From Nocardia mexicana NBRC 108244 (GTDB lineage: Bacteria > Actinomycetota > Actinomycetes > Mycobacteriales > Mycobacteriaceae), in NCBI RefSeq assembly GCF_001613165.1, contig NZ_BDBV01000003.1:62001-126000 (forward strand): a stretch of 64,000 bases of DNA, written 5' to 3'. The position numbers and the translations under genes were made by a program. Below the pieces are notes generated by a model. The model was given only the letters and a program-made list of their open reading frames with translations. It did not search any database and had not been told where the DNA came from. Shown piece by piece: positions 63,784-64,000 of the stretch (positions are counted from its first letter, which is position 1; each line of letters opens with the position of its first letter).

Positions 63784-64000
63784 GTGAGGTCACCGGTCAT
63801 CCCGAGCGGCGGGCCGAACGCCTCCGCCTGTACGCCCAGCCGGTGCTGGCGATCGCGCTGGCCGTCGGCGTGCTGGTCTGGGGATTCAGCCGGACGCTGA
63901 CCGCCACGCAGCAGGCCAGCATGAACGCCGACAACATCGCCACCGCCACCTGGGAGCACGTGGTGATCACGGCGACGGTCATCGCGATCGTGGTCGTGAT
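63780..64000 (+). CDS. Second ABC transporter permease, 5' part only
   Basis: ATG 63780 overlaps the TGA of the ATPase gene (ATGA), and the frame stays open to the end of the window, giving 73 residues. The sequence begins MSEVTGHPERRAERLRLYAQ with a membrane helix (PVLAIALAVGVLVWGF) and a second beginning at HVVITATVIAIVV, as in the second permease of an osmoprotectant ABC operon. The rest lies beyond the window. Confidence 0.8.
   Translation, partial: MSEVTGHPERRAERLRLYAQPVLAIALAVGVLVWGFSRTLTATQQASMNADNIATATWEHVVITATVIAIVVV

Overview
The window is GC-rich chromosomal DNA of a mycolic-acid actinomycete, most likely a Nocardia or close relative. The evidence is gene content and order, protein sequences close to Mycobacterium tuberculosis counterparts, frequent GTG starts, and genes for mycothiol, F420, phosphatidylinositol mannosides and methylglucose lipopolysaccharide. 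Nearly every block has a counterpart in the M. tuberculosis Rv1157-Rv1230 interval, with some blocks inverted or moved and Nocardia-specific genes inserted. No phage, insertion sequence, CRISPR array, rRNA or tRNA was seen. Family and synteny statements come from memory of these families; no search was run.

Layout. 1-4.8 kb: secreted lytic transglycosylase, Mrp ATPase, a kinase-like APH protein coupled to an HTH regulator, and a small divergent gene. 4.9-10.4 kb: DivIVA-like protein, Tag glycosylase, a 56-aa DUF3117 protein, an RlmA-like methyltransferase, and the divergent glycogen/alpha-glucan pair glgM/glgC. 10.4-15.3 kb: two tandem small membrane proteins, an ABC exporter operon with its TetR regulator, and an O-methyltransferase. 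15.3-20 kb: the envelope-stress cluster sigE-rseA-htrA-tatB and an HTH protein of unknown function. 20.2-27.6 kb: gpgS-folP2-fadD6, two LOG-family proteins, and dapE/dapD of lysine and peptidoglycan synthesis.

27.7-36.1 kb is the most accessory stretch: hypotheticals, a SCO6745-family protein, a PPOX protein, an MFS transporter, fadD36, and two DUF2236 paralogues flanking a TetR gene. 36.1-46 kb: proline catabolism (pruB-pruA), GNAT, dapC-fdxC, a MarR/MFS pair, a Uma2 protein and fbiC. 46-55.4 kb: two bacterial PH-domain membrane proteins, a PhoD phosphatase, mshB with a 52-aa and a membrane gene, lpqW and typA. 55.5-61.8 kb: a Cys-rich basic small protein, phhB overlapping pimE, secreted proteins, a Ser-x-x repeat protein, a DUF1906 protein, a duplicated-domain protein and a CHAP protein. 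The last 2 kb hold an osmoprotectant-type ABC transporter that runs off the end.

The most unusual things are a 133-residue protein with serine at every third position for 26 consecutive steps (58.5 kb), intergenic tandem repeats of 25 bp (14.5 kb) and 29 bp (20.0 kb), recurrent CACCCC/GGGGTG hairpins at operon ends, a Cys-rich basic micro-protein with an IdeR-like box over a leaderless promoter (55.5 kb), and a probable CTG start codon (61.9 kb). At least fourteen genes have a TANNNT hexamer exactly 6-7 nt before their start codon, which points to widespread leaderless transcription.
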